Positions 11,636-23,189 are shown, counted from the first letter of the stretch. The stretch: 64,000 bases of DNA from Prorocentrum cordatum (GCA_963575745.1 CAUYUJ010003991.1:401364-465363), one strand, 5' to 3'. Numbers and translations are program-made. Notes: generated by a model from the sequence alone, not told the origin.

Positions 11636-11850
11636 TTCCTCCTCCTCCTCCTCCTCCTCCTCCTCCTCCTCCTCCTCCCCCTCCTCCTCCTCCTCCTCCT
11701 CCCCCTCCTCCTCGCTTCCTCTCCTTCTCCATTCTTCTCTTCTCCTCCTCTTCCTCCTCTTTTTCTCCTCTCCTTTTCCTTTCTCCTCCCTATCTGCCTC
11801 CTCTTCCGCCTCCTCTACCCTCTTTTCCTTCCTCGCCCTCCTCTCACACA
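11636..11850 (+). repeat. TCC-rich pyrimidine tract
   Basis: Long TCC runs with CTTT interruptions. The glutamate-rich minus-strand and Ser/Leu-rich plus-strand translations are produced by the tract. Confidence 0.9.
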
Positions 11851-11904
11851 CATGACGATCACGCCTCAGTTCCCTCCGAAGTCAGCGAGGGCGCAGAAGA
11901 TAGG

Positions 11905-12640
11905 GTGCAGAACCTCTGCGCCCCAGCAGTCGGGCCACACATGGCACGGCCCACCGTCCTGTCACATCGCCAGAGCGGCAGTCGGCAAGCGGCCCGCTTG
12001 CGGGCCAGGACGAGCGCGACCGTCCTCTTTACAGCCCGCTTCAGGGCAGCCGTAGAGCTGGCAGCGATGAAGACTCCCTCCGCACCCCAGCAGCCACCGC
12101 CCCGCGGCGACGGCTGGAGCCGGGCCCGAGAACACGTACGGCGCCCAGCCCCGCACCCAGTCCGACACGCAACTCCTGGCATAGCCGACCGACGACCCAG
12201 CTCGGGCCCAGGAGCACGGGGCCCAGACCGACTCCGCACGGCATGCGACAACGGAGCCACGTGCAAGACGCAACTGGCCGCGGCGACGGCCGACGCGGTG
12301 CAAGGGGACTGGCACTGCGGTGCAGCTGGAGGCGCTTCCCCCGCAGACCGTGACAAAGGAGGGGGGGCCGGGGCGGGCGCGAGCGACGGCCCGCGCCCAT
12401 CGCCCAGGGGCATGCCGCCAGGGCCGAGGCCGTGCGTGAAGCCGCCGGCCTCGGCGGCGCGAGGCTGGGCGGGCTCGGGCGGCGCCGGGCCCGAAGCCCA
12501 GGCGCGGGGGGGACTGCTGGGCGCTGGGCGCCGGGCTCGCGGCGCCTCTCGGGGCGACCGTGGGCTCACCGCGGAGCCCCCTGGAGCCTCTGTGCCCCTG
12601 GCCTCCGGGGAGGCTCCTTGAGGCCTCTGGGGGGCGGCCT
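11905..12640. other. GC-rich region open in several frames; possible exon
   Basis: Long frames stay open on both strands here. The minus-strand frame includes AALKRAVKRTVALVLARKRA near 12050-11990; a plus-strand frame includes AARAEAVREAAGLGGARLGG near 12420-12475. Both look more protein-like than the flanks, but the base composition alone keeps frames open, so strand and product stay undecided. The end (12540-12640) shows the CTCTGGGG-type minisatellite. Confidence 0.25.
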
Positions 12641-12887
12641 TGGGCTCACCGCGGAGCCTCTGGATCAAGCAGTGGCGAGACGTCCTGGCTCGCCTAGAGG
12701 CCCACAAACTAATGTTCTAAGAACCTTTAGGGGTCTGCACGACATGTTTTCAGCACATTTCTGGCCGAGACGGGCGCAGCCTGTAATTTGATTTTCGGGA
12801 AGTCGACAAAATTGACTGACAGAATTGACTGGCAGAACTGAACTGAATCAACAAAGCCGTTGGATGGCAGTTTTGTTTCTGGTGGTG

Positions 12888-13462
12888 AAGATAGTTCGCT
12901 GGCAATTTTAAGTCAGGGGGTGTGAGGATATTTCGTTGGCAGTTTTCAGTCAGGGGTTTGAGGAGATCTCGCTGGCAATTTTAAGCCAGGGGGTGAGAAT
13001 ATTTCGCTGGCAGTTTTAGGCCAGGGGGTGCGGATATTTCGCTGGCAGTTTTAGGCCAGGGGGTGAGAACATTTCGCTGGCAATTTTCAGCGACGGGTGT
13101 ACTGATATTTCGTTGGCAGTTTTTGGCCAGGGGGTGAGGATATTTCGCTGGAAGTTTGAGCCAGGGGTGTGAGGATATTTCGCTGACAGTTCTAAGCCAG
13201 GGGGTTGAGGATATTTCGCTGGCAGTTTTAGGCCAGGGGGTGAGAATATTTCGCTGGCAATTTTCAGCGAGGGGTGTGAGGACATCTCGCTGGCAGTGTT
13301 AGGCCAGGGGGTGAGGACACTTCGCTGGCAGTTTTAGGCCAGGGGGTGAGGACACTTCGCTGGCAGTTCTAGGCCAGGGGGTGAGGATATTTCGCTGGCA
13401 ATTTTAAGTGAGGGGTGTGAGGATAGTTCGCTGGCAGTTTTGAGCCAGGGGTATGAGGATAC
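12888..13462 (+). repeat. 35-bp tandem array, about 16 units
   Basis: Units contain atatttcgctggcagtttt followed by aggccagggggtgag. The step cgctggca falls at 12970, 13005, 13040 and 13075, giving exactly 35 bases. Units at the left (gttcgctggcaattttaag) and around 13085 (cagcgacgggtgt) are variant types. The repeats are contiguous with no spacer. Confidence 0.95.
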
Positions 13463-13526
13463 CTCCCAGACGTAGCCAAGCAATACCATGTGCCACGCAC
13501 GTGCGGTCATGAGTGATCGGCGGATT

Positions 13527-13690
13527 CGTTGGTCTGGGTTTCAGAACGCATCATGCAGCCACAGCGTTGGAACATGGATCACGTTCGACACTGGGCTGAG
13601 GCTCAATTCGTTGGTCTGGGGTTCGGGGCGCATCATGCATCCACAGAGTTGGAATATGGATCACGTTCGACATGTGATGCAGTGTTGGGT
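13527..13690 (+). repeat. Two 82-bp direct repeats
   Basis: The unit starting cgttggtctggg at 13527 recurs at 13609. Both contain gcatcatgca, ccacag, gttggaa and atggatcacgttcgaca. By eye about 85% of bases agree. It has no sequence relation to the 82-bp composite family. Confidence 0.8.
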
Positions 13691-13699
13691 CTTCCCCTG

Positions 13700-14040
13700 C
13701 CTGGCCCAGCCGAATGCATCGCATCCAACGCGGTGCTGCGCCCGTATATATGCTCGCCCCTTGGCGTGGGGCTGGCGCGGGGCCAATGGGCGAGCTCTTT
13801 GGTAATTTCGCACATCGGGTTTATGTTATAAGAACAGTTGCTTTGTTCACAGAACATTTCGGGGTTCTAAGAACACCTCGTGATATGCCTATAGGAATAC
13901 CGGAACGGTCGGTCCCTGCTCAGTTGGAGCTCCTCGGGACCCTTGCCACAGGGAAGGCGAAGGCCTCCAAGACACCCCCCGACGCCCCCAAAACGATGGA
14001 ATTTGAATGAGTTTGGCGTTGCTTCCGGCGCCACATGACG
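13700..14040. other. Unassigned spacer between two minisatellites
   Basis: I see no gene, repeat or RNA here. Short frames exist on both strands without a recognisable motif. Confidence 0.5.
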
Positions 14041-14041
14041 A

Positions 14042-16925
14042 CATGCTGCTGACGGACTTGTTACTCGAAGCACTGTTCGTCTCGCTCTCGAATGTGAGGC
14101 TGTCATGCTTATCGTGAGGACAGTCTGTATCATAGTGCCATTGCCTTTGATTGCTCTGACAAGCAGGTGCTGTTCATCTGTGCGATAAGTCGATGCAGAA
14201 CCCCTCCCACTCGTGCTGCTAGACAAGGGTGGAGCTGCCTTTGCGGAGGCAGCCATCCCCATTGCTCGCGTCGGCGGTGTGGGGCCATCGTCGACATTGA
14301 TACGGATGCCGGGTGCTTTAACAAGTATTATGGTTCGGACCGTGGTGTGCCATCGGCTGCGCAGGTGGAGCCTGGACAGGCGGCCTCCTCGATTGCATGT
14401 CCCACTGCGCCCACAGCCCATGCGGAACCCGCGTCTGCAGCTGGTTCGTCCGAGGGGGCCATCGCCGAAGCCCGTGCTTTGCTCAGGCGAGTGTCCGCCG
14501 CTCTCAAAGGAGAGGGGGCGGCTCACGCCACCACGGGGAGGACTATGGGATAGGATCGGGCTCGCGATCGGACTGAGTTGGTTTCAGGCTGGCAGCCATG
14601 TCTGCCGGCGTGCCCTGCACCACCCTCCGTTGCAGGTATTCTTTTCAGGTGAAGTCATGGGTTCAGTTGGCGTTGACATTGATGTCAACCAAATGTTGGA
14701 CCCCGTCGAGCTGCTCAACGTTATGATAACTTTCGTCGTGTTGCACGTTTTGCCAGAGCTGGTCCCGTACGTACTGCTCAGAGACATGGTGGTGGTTGCA
14801 TTGCTCGTCTCACTCGTAGCTGTGAGGCTGCTGGTGCTGGGTCTAACTAGTCGAACTGGTCAACGTCGTGGCACTCAGCCTCGTCGCGTTGCAAGGTGCC
14901 GACGTGCAGGTTGCGAACGTTCTGCTGTAGAACGCGGTGTTCGGCGCACTGCTCGCCTCACACGAAAATGTGTGGCTATTGGTGTTGGATCCCGTTGTGC
15001 TGCTCGACGTCGCGGCGCTAAACTCCTTTGCGCTGTTCATTGTCGAGGTGTTCGTCCCAGCCGAGGTGCTGGAGGACGTAGTGTTCGATGCACTGTTCGT
15101 CTCACTCGTATGTGTGAGGCTGTTGAAGCTGGATCCCGTCATTGTGCACGTCGCGGTGGTATTCGGTTTCGTCGTGCTGCGCGGTGTCACGATGGTCCCG
15201 GACGTGCTGGTCGAAATCGTGATGCTCGTTGCATTGCGCGTCTCGTTCGTAGGTGTGAGGCAGTTGATGCTGGATCCTCTTTTGACGCGAGGCGCCATGA
15301 TGCTTGTTCCCGCCGTGCTGCTCAGTGTCAAGGTGCTGGTCGCGTACGTGAGGTTGAATGACGTGGTCCTCGTTGCGCTGGTCGTCCAGTCGTGTGCCCA
15401 TTGCACTGTTCAGCGTCGCGGTGCTCAGCTCCGTCGCGTTACTTCGAGTCGGGGTGCTGGTCACCGACGTGCTGCTGGAAGACGTGGTGTTCGAAGCACT
15501 GCTCGTCTCACTCTTGGGTGTGAGGCTGCAGATGCTAGATCCCGCGCGATGGTGCTCGACTCCGTCGCGTTGCCCGGTGTCGCGAAGTTGCTCCCTGACG
15601 TATTGTTCAAAGACATGGTGTTCGTTGGCGTGCTTGTCTTGCTCGTAGATGTGGGGCTGCTGGTGCTGGACCCCGTCGCACTGCTCAGCGTCGCGGTGCT
15701 CAGCTCCGTCGCGTTGCTTGGTGTCGAGGTGCTGTCGCATGCGTTTTTCTGAAAGACGTGGTAACCGCTAAATGTCTTTAGTTCTGGTCCCCGCGGCTTT
15801 TCTCTCGGCGGTGAATAGGACTGGTCCTAAAACCTCCTCCTCCTGCTCCTCCTGCTCCTCCTCCTGCTCATCCTCCTCTTCTTCCTTCTCCGCTTTCCTA
15901 GGAATGACCCGAGGAGGAGAAGGAGGAATACGACAATTAGTTACCCCCTACTGGTTGGACCCCAGTCCTTCCATAAGGCAGCCGAGAAAATAATTAGTTA
16001 CCTCCTATTTGAGGGATTCTAACGACCTTTCAGGGTTACTCGAAGGACTGGTCGTCTCACTCGTCCCAGCCGAGCTGCTGGAGGACGCGGTAATCGATGA
16101 ACTGTTCCTCACACTTATATGTGTCAGGTTGGTGAGGCTGGATCCCGTCATTGTGCACGTCGCGGTGGTGCCAGACTCCGTTGTGCTACCCTGTGTCGAG
16201 GAGTTGGTCTCGGACGTATTGTTCAAAGATCTGGTGCTCGTTGGCATGGTCGTCACTCTTGTAGATATGGGGCTGCTGGTGCTGGGCCCCGTCGTACTGC
16301 TCAGCGCCGTGGTGCTCAGCTCCGTCGCGTTGCTCAGCGTCGAGGCGCTAGTGACAAACGTGCTGTTGAAAGACGTGCACTGGTCGCCCCCCTCGGCGTG
16401 AGGCTGCTGATGCTGGCTCCAGTAGCTCTGCACATGGCGCTGGCACTCGGCTCCGTCAAGCTGCGCGGGGTCGCGGTGCTGGTCCCGAAGGTGCTGCTCG
16501 AGGACGCGCTGCTCGTGGCTATGCTTATCACAGTCGTCGGTGCGAGGCAGCTGGTGCCCATATCAGAGAGCCCTGGTGGGTTGGCCGTTGTCCTCCTCGC
16601 ACTGCGCATCACACTCGTAAATGTGAGGGTGCTAGTGCTATCTCCCGTCGCAATATTCAACGCTGTGGTACTCAACCCCCTCGCGTTGCTCAGTGTCGAG
16701 GCGCTGGCGACAGACATGCTGCTGGAAGACGTTTTTTCAGTGCGCTGGTCGTTCCACTCGATGCGAGGCTGTTGATGTTGGGTCCCGTAGCTGTTGCACG
16801 TCGTGGTTGTACTCGGCTCCGTCGCGCTGCACGGTGTCACGGCGCTGGTCCCGGAGGTGCTGCTCTAGGCCGCGTTTCTCGTTGCACTGCGCATCGCAGT
16901 TTTTGGTGCGCGTGCCATAGCGGGC
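14042..16925 (+). repeat. Large minisatellite with 131-146 bp units
   Basis: About 13-14 diverged units each contain a block like gtctcactcgtatgtgtgag, then gctgctggtgctggatcccg, then a gctcagcgtcgcggtgctca-like block. The gtgagg core falls at 14822, 15114, 15255, 15520 and 15651. Single-unit spacings vary and several are not multiples of three (265 over two units, then 131), so neither the Val/Leu-rich plus-strand nor the Ser/Thr-rich minus-strand translation is maintained. The array is interrupted by unrelated sequence at 14110-14680 and by a TCC-rich stretch at 15775-16005. Confidence 0.85.
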
Positions 16926-16959
16926 TGGTGGCGACCATCAGGGCGAGGAGGACGAGGGT

Positions 16960-17912
16960 CAAGCGCCAGTAGTTGCTCGTGGGGGGCTCACGCAGATGTG
17001 CGCCCGAGCGGAGCTTGCTACGACGCTCCCTCTTCCGCGGATTGTGCCCCCTGGTGTTCGTCGGCCATGTCGGTGCAGCACTCGCTGGCGTAGGAGATGC
17101 GAGCTCAGACACCGGCACGGGCTTTCGCATGTGCGCAGGCGGGCCAGGTGTGTCAACCCGCTTGGCCTCCTCACGGAGGTTCGGCTTCTGAGGGGGGCGA
17201 GGGATCAATTTTGACGTGTGCAGGGCGGCAGTATTGCCACTGATCAGAAGGACCACCCGTGCCGCGTTGGCCGTGAATGGGGTTCTTCACTTGGCTGGTG
17301 GCCGTAACCTCGGTGCCTTCGTGGATGGGCTGAGGCGCGGTTGGAGGGATGCGGCCCGCGTTGTCGAGCAGCGCGTCGGCCCTGGTGTGCCTTGCGTTTG
17401 CCCTGGTGGGACCATGCTTAGTCCCGAGGCCAGACGACTGGGACCCTGCCCTACTTGGTATGCTTTTCGGCAAGTCCACATCGTCACAGGGGTCCCTTGC
17501 GTCATCCGAATCGCCAGCTCGTGTGAGTGCTGTCGTGGGGGCAGGTGACTTGGAACGTCAGTGGCGTTTGCCTCGCCGTGGGTGTCGCTTTGGCCTCGCC
17601 TGGTTTCGCCCTGGGCTCATCCTGGTGGGTGTACCCGTAAGGGTTGGCGCTGGCTGCAGCGTCGTAATCCAGGGTCCTCTAGTGGTATTCATCCTTCCCG
17701 CGTTGCAACTGCTGGGAAGATGACGACGGAACCCCAATGATCGTCAGTCGGTGTGATTGCCCTGGCGTGGTGTTAGGGGATGCTGCTTGTGTTTGAGAAC
17801 CCGTGGCAGGCCCTGGTGAACGGAGGCGCGATGGGGAAGTCACACTTTGGTGCATCGAGGCTGATGAGAGGGGCTGCGCCGTGATCCTGATGAGAGGGTC
17901 GGCTGGGTCCAT
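16960..17912 (-). pseudogene. Possible decayed ORF, unrecognised
   Basis: Minus-strand frames (17912-17679, 17479-17171, 17256-16837) read like a proline- and basic-rich low-structure protein, e.g. LGTKHGPTRANARHTRADAL and NTRGHNPRKRERRSKLRSG, ending in a hydrophobic stretch NYWRLTLVLLALMVATS. The composition recalls the region before the endonuclease in retroelement ORFs, but I see no domain. Frames change repeatedly, so any gene here is broken. Confidence 0.25.
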
Positions 17913-17919
17913 GAAACTT

Positions 17920-18850
17920 CTGCCTGAGCTTTTTCATCAGCTCGCTCCTGAGCCGAGGCTGGTTGGAGCGGTGCTTTTAGTAAGCGGTCTCTAGGTCGGT
18001 TCGGTGCTTATGGACAAGCTCGTCGTCGGCCGCAGCAGACCGGTCTGCGCCGCCCCCGCTTTGGAGAGCAGCGGTGCAGGCCTCCTGGCGCACGTCAAGG
18101 CTCTTTGGACAGAAAGCTTGGTGGTCCTTGTGGCTTGGACTGCAGTGGTGCATCAAAGCACGCGCCGCGGGCTCTGAGGCACCATTGCGGCGCGTGTGGG
18201 CATGTGGAGATGACGCAAGTCAGCCGCACCACAAAATGCGGTGTGTCCATTTTCGCCATGCGCGAAGAATGCTGATAGCTGCGCTGGGGGCTTCGCGTCG
18301 CGGCTGAGCTCTGGGTCATCAGCCCTCGAGCCGATCTTGAAGTGGGAGAGAGGGGGCGAGAGAGAGAGAGAGATGTAGGGAGAGAAACGAAACGGAAACG
18401 GAGAGGGGGACGGAGAAGGAGAGGGAGAGTACAGAGCAGGAGGGGAAGGAGAAACAGCTGCGCTACGTTGTGTCTGTTTGCGTCAGCGCCTGCTCGTGTC
18501 CCTTGTAGCTTGTACTGTTCGATGGACGCGGGGATGCAGCAACTGATGCCATGAGCAACGCTCGGGGGGATCGCCGATCGGGGCCCGAGCGCCCGCACCG
18601 TCCATGGCCATGCGGATTCGCTATCGAGGGCCCATCGCCGATCTATCGGCCGATGCGTCGCCGATGCAAGCTCAGCGTGTCCCCCCTGAGGCAGCCCCCC
18701 CCCCTATCGCCGCACGAAGGCAGCATCTCCTTCTCCTCCTGCCTTTGGATGCGAGGACCACCGCGGTCCACTCGCAGCAGGCACTCCTCCAAGGGGAGCT
18801 GCAGGACCCGCGTCGAGCGTACGCTCGCCCGTCAGGAGGGGGGCAGGAGA
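17920..18850. other. Unassigned sequence with a GA-rich patch
   Basis: Nothing recognisable apart from a GA-rich patch at 18345-18450 and a CGATC-rich stretch at 18566-18670 (cgccgatcgg, catcgccgatctatcgg). The CGATC motif also recurs at 33.2 and 37.15-37.45 kb. Confidence 0.45.
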
Positions 18851-18884
18851 GAATGAGGAGCACGAGGGGGGGGGGATGGAGAAA

Positions 18885-19660
18885 GATAACGAGGAGGAGG
18901 AGGAGGTGAAGGAGAAGGAGGAGGAGGAGGAGGAGGCGGAGGAGGCGGAGGAGGAGGATGAGGAGGAGAAGGAGGAGGAGAAGGAGAAGGAGGAGGAAGA
19001 GGACAAGGAGGAGGAGGAGAAGGACCAGGAGAATGGAGGAAAAGGAGGATGGAGGAAAAGGAGTAGGAGGAACTCTTTACCCCCTGCCCTTTTTGTTGCT
19101 GCTGCTCCTCCTGCTCCTCTTCCGTCCTTCCTCGTTCTTGCTCCCCCATCCAATCCGCGTCTGCTCTTTCTTCCCCTTTCTGGTGGAGGATCTGGAGGAA
19201 GAGGAAGACGAGGAGGGGTTTGAGGAGGATGAGGAGCAACAACAAAGAAGACAGAGGAAGCAGTGACACTGTGTTGGGATCTGCGTTCCATTGGTCGCGG
19301 GAGAAGGGGGGGGGCGAGGAGGGTGAGCGGAAAAAGGGGGAGGGGGATGGAGGGAGAATTGGGGGGGTGCGGGGCGGGCGAGGTGGAGGAGGAGGAGGAG
19401 GGGGAGGAAGGAAGAGGAGGGGGAGGAAAGAGGAGTGGGGGGAGGAGAAGGAAGAGGAGGAGGAGGAAGAGGACGAGACGGAGGAGGAGGAGGAGCAGGA
19501 TGAGAGGAGGATGATGATGATGATGATGAGGAGGAGGAGTGGAAGCTGGAGGGGGCTGGAGGAAAAAATACAGAAACGGAGGGAGACGTAGGGAGAGGCA
19601 TCAGAAGGAAGGGGAGGAGGAGGATGAGGAGGAGGAGGAGGAGGAGGAGGAGCAGCAGCA
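18885..19660 (+). repeat. GGA-rich purine tract with breaks
   Basis: GGA/GAG triplets fill 18890-19070, 19375-19550 and 19610-19660; 19075-19180 is a mixed spacer. One strand codes Glu/Arg/Gly runs, the other Ser/Pro/Leu runs. No exon stands out. Confidence 0.9.
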
Positions 19661-19689
19661 GCAGCAACAGTGGTTGAGGATTGAGGAGC

Positions 19690-20075
19690 CACCCTCACTC
19701 CGTTGAGCCCTTGCAGCGTTTTAGCGAATGCGCGCGGCCCTAAGGCGAGAGCCACAGTTTGAAAACCATCCGCCCTCAACCCGATATTTAAGGACATGGT
19801 TTAAACGCATGCTCGCGGCGCTGAGGCGAGAGCCGCATTTTCAAAACTACCCCCCCTGAGCCCGTGAATCTCTTGATTTGTGTTAAACCAGATGTGCGCG
19901 GCGCCAAGGCGAGAGCAACATTTTGAACATCATTCGCCCTCCACGCGTGAAGCTTTTTCTGGTTTCAACATCAGGGTCATACATGGAGAGGAATCTCAGG
20001 CGAAAAGCCTGGCCCGCGTTTTCGGCCACCCTCGGTGTGTGACAGGAAGGAGTTATTTAACAACAAACGGAATGG
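19690..20075 (+). repeat. Composite 82-bp repeat element, copy D (array and 3' module)
   Basis: Three units with the hallmark gcgcggc then taaggcgagagccac (around 19728, 19812 and 19896) are followed by the 3' module beginning atcagggtcatacatgg (about 19969), including atctcaggcgaaaagcc, ctcggtgtgtgacagg and gttatttaacaa. It then passes into GGA at about 20075. The 5' module is missing and a GGA-rich tract directly precedes the array. Confidence 0.8.
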
Positions 20076-20088
20076 AGGAGGAGGAGGA

Positions 20089-20121
<33 letters not shown>

Positions 20122-20345
20122 GGACGAAGGGGAGGGGGATTGGGAGGAACATGGGGAAGATAAAGAGGACGAGTAGGAGGAGGAGAGGAGGAGGAGGAGC
20201 GGAGGAGGAGGAGGAGGCGGATGAGGAGGAGGAGGAGGAACGGAGGGGGAGGATGAGGAGGAGGAGGGGAGAGACAGGAGGGGGGAGGAGGAGGAGGAGG
20301 AGGAGGAGGAGGAGGAGGAGGAGAAGGAGAAGAAGAAGGAGGAGG
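20075..20345 (+). repeat. GGA microsatellite tract
   Basis: Almost pure GGA/GAG on the plus strand, bordering composite copy D on its 3' side. Confidence 0.9.
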
Positions 20346-20349
20346 AAAG

Positions 20350-20935
20350 AGAGGCGCCGGTCTCGATGATGATGCTGGTGGGGAGGAGGAGCGCTCGGCG
20401 GCCATCCGGCGACTCCACCAGTCGCACGGGTGCGTCCTCCAGCGCAACGCCGCGGACGCGGTGCTGGCGGCGACGCAGCCGCAAGGCTGGGCCGCCGGCG
20501 CCCAGCGCGGGAACCCTGGAGCGGCTGAACTGCTGCGCGACGCGCGGCGGCTCGCAACGCTGACGTGACGCCCCGCCTGAGCCCTGGATGCGCTGGGCCG
20601 CACGGGCCCAGCAGCGCGGCCACTGCTGGCAGACTGGGGGGCGAGGGCTGCAGCCGCCAGGCGCGAACTGGCGGCGCCGCCGACGAAGGTTGTGGGGCGG
20701 GCGACGAGGGGCGGCGAGGCGCTGGGCACCCGGCGGGGGCGGCGCGCCGGCGACGCCGCGGACGCGGAGGGCCTGGCGCGCGGCGCGCAGCCGGCGACGC
20801 CGGGCTGGCAGGCTGGAGGCGGGCGGCGCAGCCAGGGCCAGCTGAGGGCGAACTGCCGCGCGGGGCCTGCAGGCTGCCGAAGGGGCCCAGGGAGCGCCAC
20901 TACCGGGTCGTGGTGGTGTGCTTCGTGCTCCCAGG
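20350..20935 (+). CDS. Candidate exon(s), coiled-coil-like
   Basis: In one plus-strand frame the sequence after the GGA tract reads EEERSAAIRRLHQSHGCVLQ, then AADAVLAATQPQGWAAG and AAELLRDARRLATLT, ending at a TGA (20566-20568). The same frame resumes after a second in-frame TGA (20578-20580) with ARAAAARRELAAPPTKVVGR and stays open into the following repeats. The Ala/Arg/Leu/Glu-rich helical character, and an end near a possible donor at 20935 (cccag|gtaac), resemble the cassettes at 35-43 kb. The two stops mean either an intron between the halves or decay. Product unknown; no homologue recognised. Confidence 0.35.
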
Positions 20936-21109
20936 TAACGGAGTCTAGAGGCCCCGGCTGGCGGACCTCTCTGGCCCCCCCGGGAGTCGCTGCTGTCGTC
21001 GACACTTGGCTACCCCCCGGGGTGCCGCCCGCTTCGCGGGGCTGCGGAGGTGTCCGCCGACTCCCGACCACAGAGCGTCGGGGCTCGCTGGAGAGACTCG
21101 CGGCCGCCC

Positions 21110-21158
21110 GGAGGAGGAGGAGGAGGAGGAGGAGGAGGAGGAGGAGGAGGAGGAGGAG

Positions 21159-21219
<61 letters not shown>

Positions 21220-21249
21220 GGGACGAGGGAGGAGGAGGAGGAGGAGGAG

Positions 21250-21324
<75 letters not shown>

Positions 21325-21480
21325 CACGGCGAGTTGAAGGACAGGGAATTCAAGAGCAATCCGCCCCACCCCCCCCCACACTGCCACCTTCACTTGGTCC
21401 TCCTCGTAGTCGAGGAGGCGGAGGAGGAGGAGGAGAAGGAGGAGGAGGAGAAGGAAGAGGAGGAGGAGGAGGAGGAGGAG
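21110..21480 (+). repeat. GGA tract and (GACGAG)n hexanucleotide repeats
   Basis: GGA triplets (21110-21160) lead into two blocks of gacgag hexanucleotides (about 21161-21230 and 21251-21326), then more GGA (21418-21480). Glu-Asp, Gly-Arg and Thr-Arg dipeptide frames and their minus-strand Val-Leu and Pro-Arg shadows come from this repeat alone. Confidence 0.9.
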
Positions 21481-21789
21481 GATAATGGAGCGTAGGCGTG
21501 GGGAGGCCCTGGAGGAGGCTCAGGAGGAGGCTCAGAAAGAGGATGATATGGCGAGGGGGACGGTGAGGCCGAGGAGAATGACAACGCAATTCCCCATAGG
21601 GCTCCCTCCTCCATTTTGTTGCCTCTGCGCTCCCGCCCTCTCGTCCCCTTCCCCCTCTGTTCCCCCCCCCCCTTCGCCAACGAGGAGGCGCAGGAGACCG
21701 AGGACGAGCACGAGGAGCAGAGCCGAGGCTGGCAACGAGGAGGAGGAGGAGGAACAGCAGCAGCAACAGCAGCATGAGCAGCACCAGCA

Positions 21790-22075
21790 GGGCATGCGGG
21801 TGGTCGATGAGGGCGGCGAGCATCAGGACGGGCGAAGAGGACGGGGCACCTCCTGCCGCCGACCGCGCGGCGAGTGAGGACCGCGACCGGCAGCTGCGCG
21901 AACTCCAGCTGCAGCTCGACCTCTGGCGGCGGCTGGCAGAGCCCGCCACTGGGAGCGCCGTTCCTGAGCCGGGCGCCGTCGTCGCCGCCGTCGTCGCGTC
22001 TTCGTGTGCGCGCTGTCGTCTGTCGGCGCCAGTGGGCGCTAGCCTCGCCTCAGGAGGGCGGGGGAGGGGGCGGAG
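21790..22075 (+). CDS. Candidate exon with DRDRQLRELQLQLD helix
   Basis: One frame reads DRAASEDRDRQLRELQLQLD then LWRRLAEPAT. This helix resembles the repeated DKDREIQELQRRLE peptide of the cassettes at 32.2, 35.8, 41.0 and 41.8 kb, but it is more diverged and lacks the Pro-rich lead-in. It is bounded by TCC/GGA-type low complexity on both sides. It may be an older duplicate of the same exon type. Function unknown. Confidence 0.35.
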
Positions 22076-22084
22076 TACTAGTGG

Positions 22085-22290
22085 GAAAGAGGAGGAGGAC
22101 GCCGATGGGGATGCGGGAGCGGAGGAGGAGGAAGAGGAGGAAGAGGAGGAGGAGGAGGAGGAGGAGGAGGAGGAGGACAAGGAGGAGGACAAGGAGGATG
22201 AGGAGGACGACGAGGAGGAAAAGGAGGAGGGAGCAGGAGGGACGAGGAGGGAGGAGGAGGAGGAGGAGAAGGAGGAGGAGGAGGACCAGT
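22085..22290 (+). repeat. GGA microsatellite tract
   Basis: GGA/GAC triplets forming the 5' border of composite copy A; the border reads gaggaggaccagtgtaaacc. Confidence 0.9.
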
Positions 22291-22639
22291 GTAAACCGAA
22301 GGGTGAGTAACGATTTGTTGATAAACCCCTCCTCCAAGCTCCTTCATCACAGGCTTCTACAGCGGTTCATTTCCATTCAGGGGATTGCCTCTTTGGAAGA
22401 CAACCGTTCGAAGACCCTGAAAGATGTCAAAACATTGATCTTGGGACTCCAACGCCACGGTTCAACCTGACTGTTGCGCCTTGACAATCCTGAATAGCGC
22501 CAGAACGTCATTCGTGTGATTTCCCCACAGCGAACCAACATTATTGTTGCACCCGCATAATCCTGAATCCGTTAGTTCAAAACGCAAGTCCTGGCGCGCT
22601 GATGATGGAAATCCGTAAAATTCGTGCCACTGTTGTCAA

Positions 22640-23150
22640 CGAGTATGCGCGGCGCGAAAGGCGAGAGCCAGATTTTGAACAGGAGCCGCCCTCAATCCGC
22701 GAAGTTCTTGCAAATGCGGTGGAAAAAAAACGAACGTGCGCGGCGCTAAGGCGATATACACATGTAAAAAATCACCCGTCCCCAACCCGTGAAATTCTTG
22801 CATTATCTGAATCAATAACACAATAAAGCGAATATGCGCGGCGCTAGGGCGAGAGCCACATTTTGAACACGGCCCGCCCTCGATTCGTGATGCTTTTGCT
22901 ATTGTCTAGAAACGAATGTGCGCCGCGCGAATGCGAGAGCCACATGTTGAACATGACCCGCCGTCAATCCGTGAAGCTCTTGCAGATGTTTTAATCGAAT
23001 GTGCGCGGCGCTAATGCGAGAACCACATTAGCCACCCACCCTCAATCCGTGATGTTCTTGCAAATGTAAGAAAAACGCATGTGCACGGCGCGAAGGCGAG
23101 AAACACATTTTGAAAACGACCCGCCTTCAATCCGTGAAGTTATTAATCGC
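22640..23150 (+). repeat. 82-bp tandem array inside composite copy A
   Basis: Each unit carries gcgcggcgct(a)aggcgagag, then ccacattttgaa, then acccgccctcaatccgtgaa and a ttcttgcaaatg-like end. Spacing is about 82 bases with small indels. At least six units are visible. Confidence 0.9.
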
Positions 23151-23189
23151 TTCGCTCATTCCGCCGGCCCATACAGTCTCATGTCTGCC

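Noticed and set aside
11905-12621. A 238-codon plus-strand protein and a 282-codon minus-strand protein
   Set aside because: Both strands are open over the same GC-rich bases with no domain on either, so I list the region only as a low-confidence possible exon.
14042-16925. Long Val/Leu-rich plus-strand and Ser/Thr-rich minus-strand proteins
   Set aside because: Spacing between units is not consistently a multiple of three, so the frames are not conserved; it is a minisatellite.
19977-21359. A 460-codon minus-strand frame rich in Ser, Pro, Val and Leu
   Set aside because: It is the shadow of GGA, GACGAG and GC-rich sequence; the more protein-like reading of 20.35-20.94 kb is on the plus strand.
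22640-23150. Peptide repeat RREPHFE...PPSIREV from the 82-bp array as a repeat protein
   Set aside because: The 80-85 base spacing rotates the frame between units, and stops fall between them; the peptide similarity only reflects DNA repetition.
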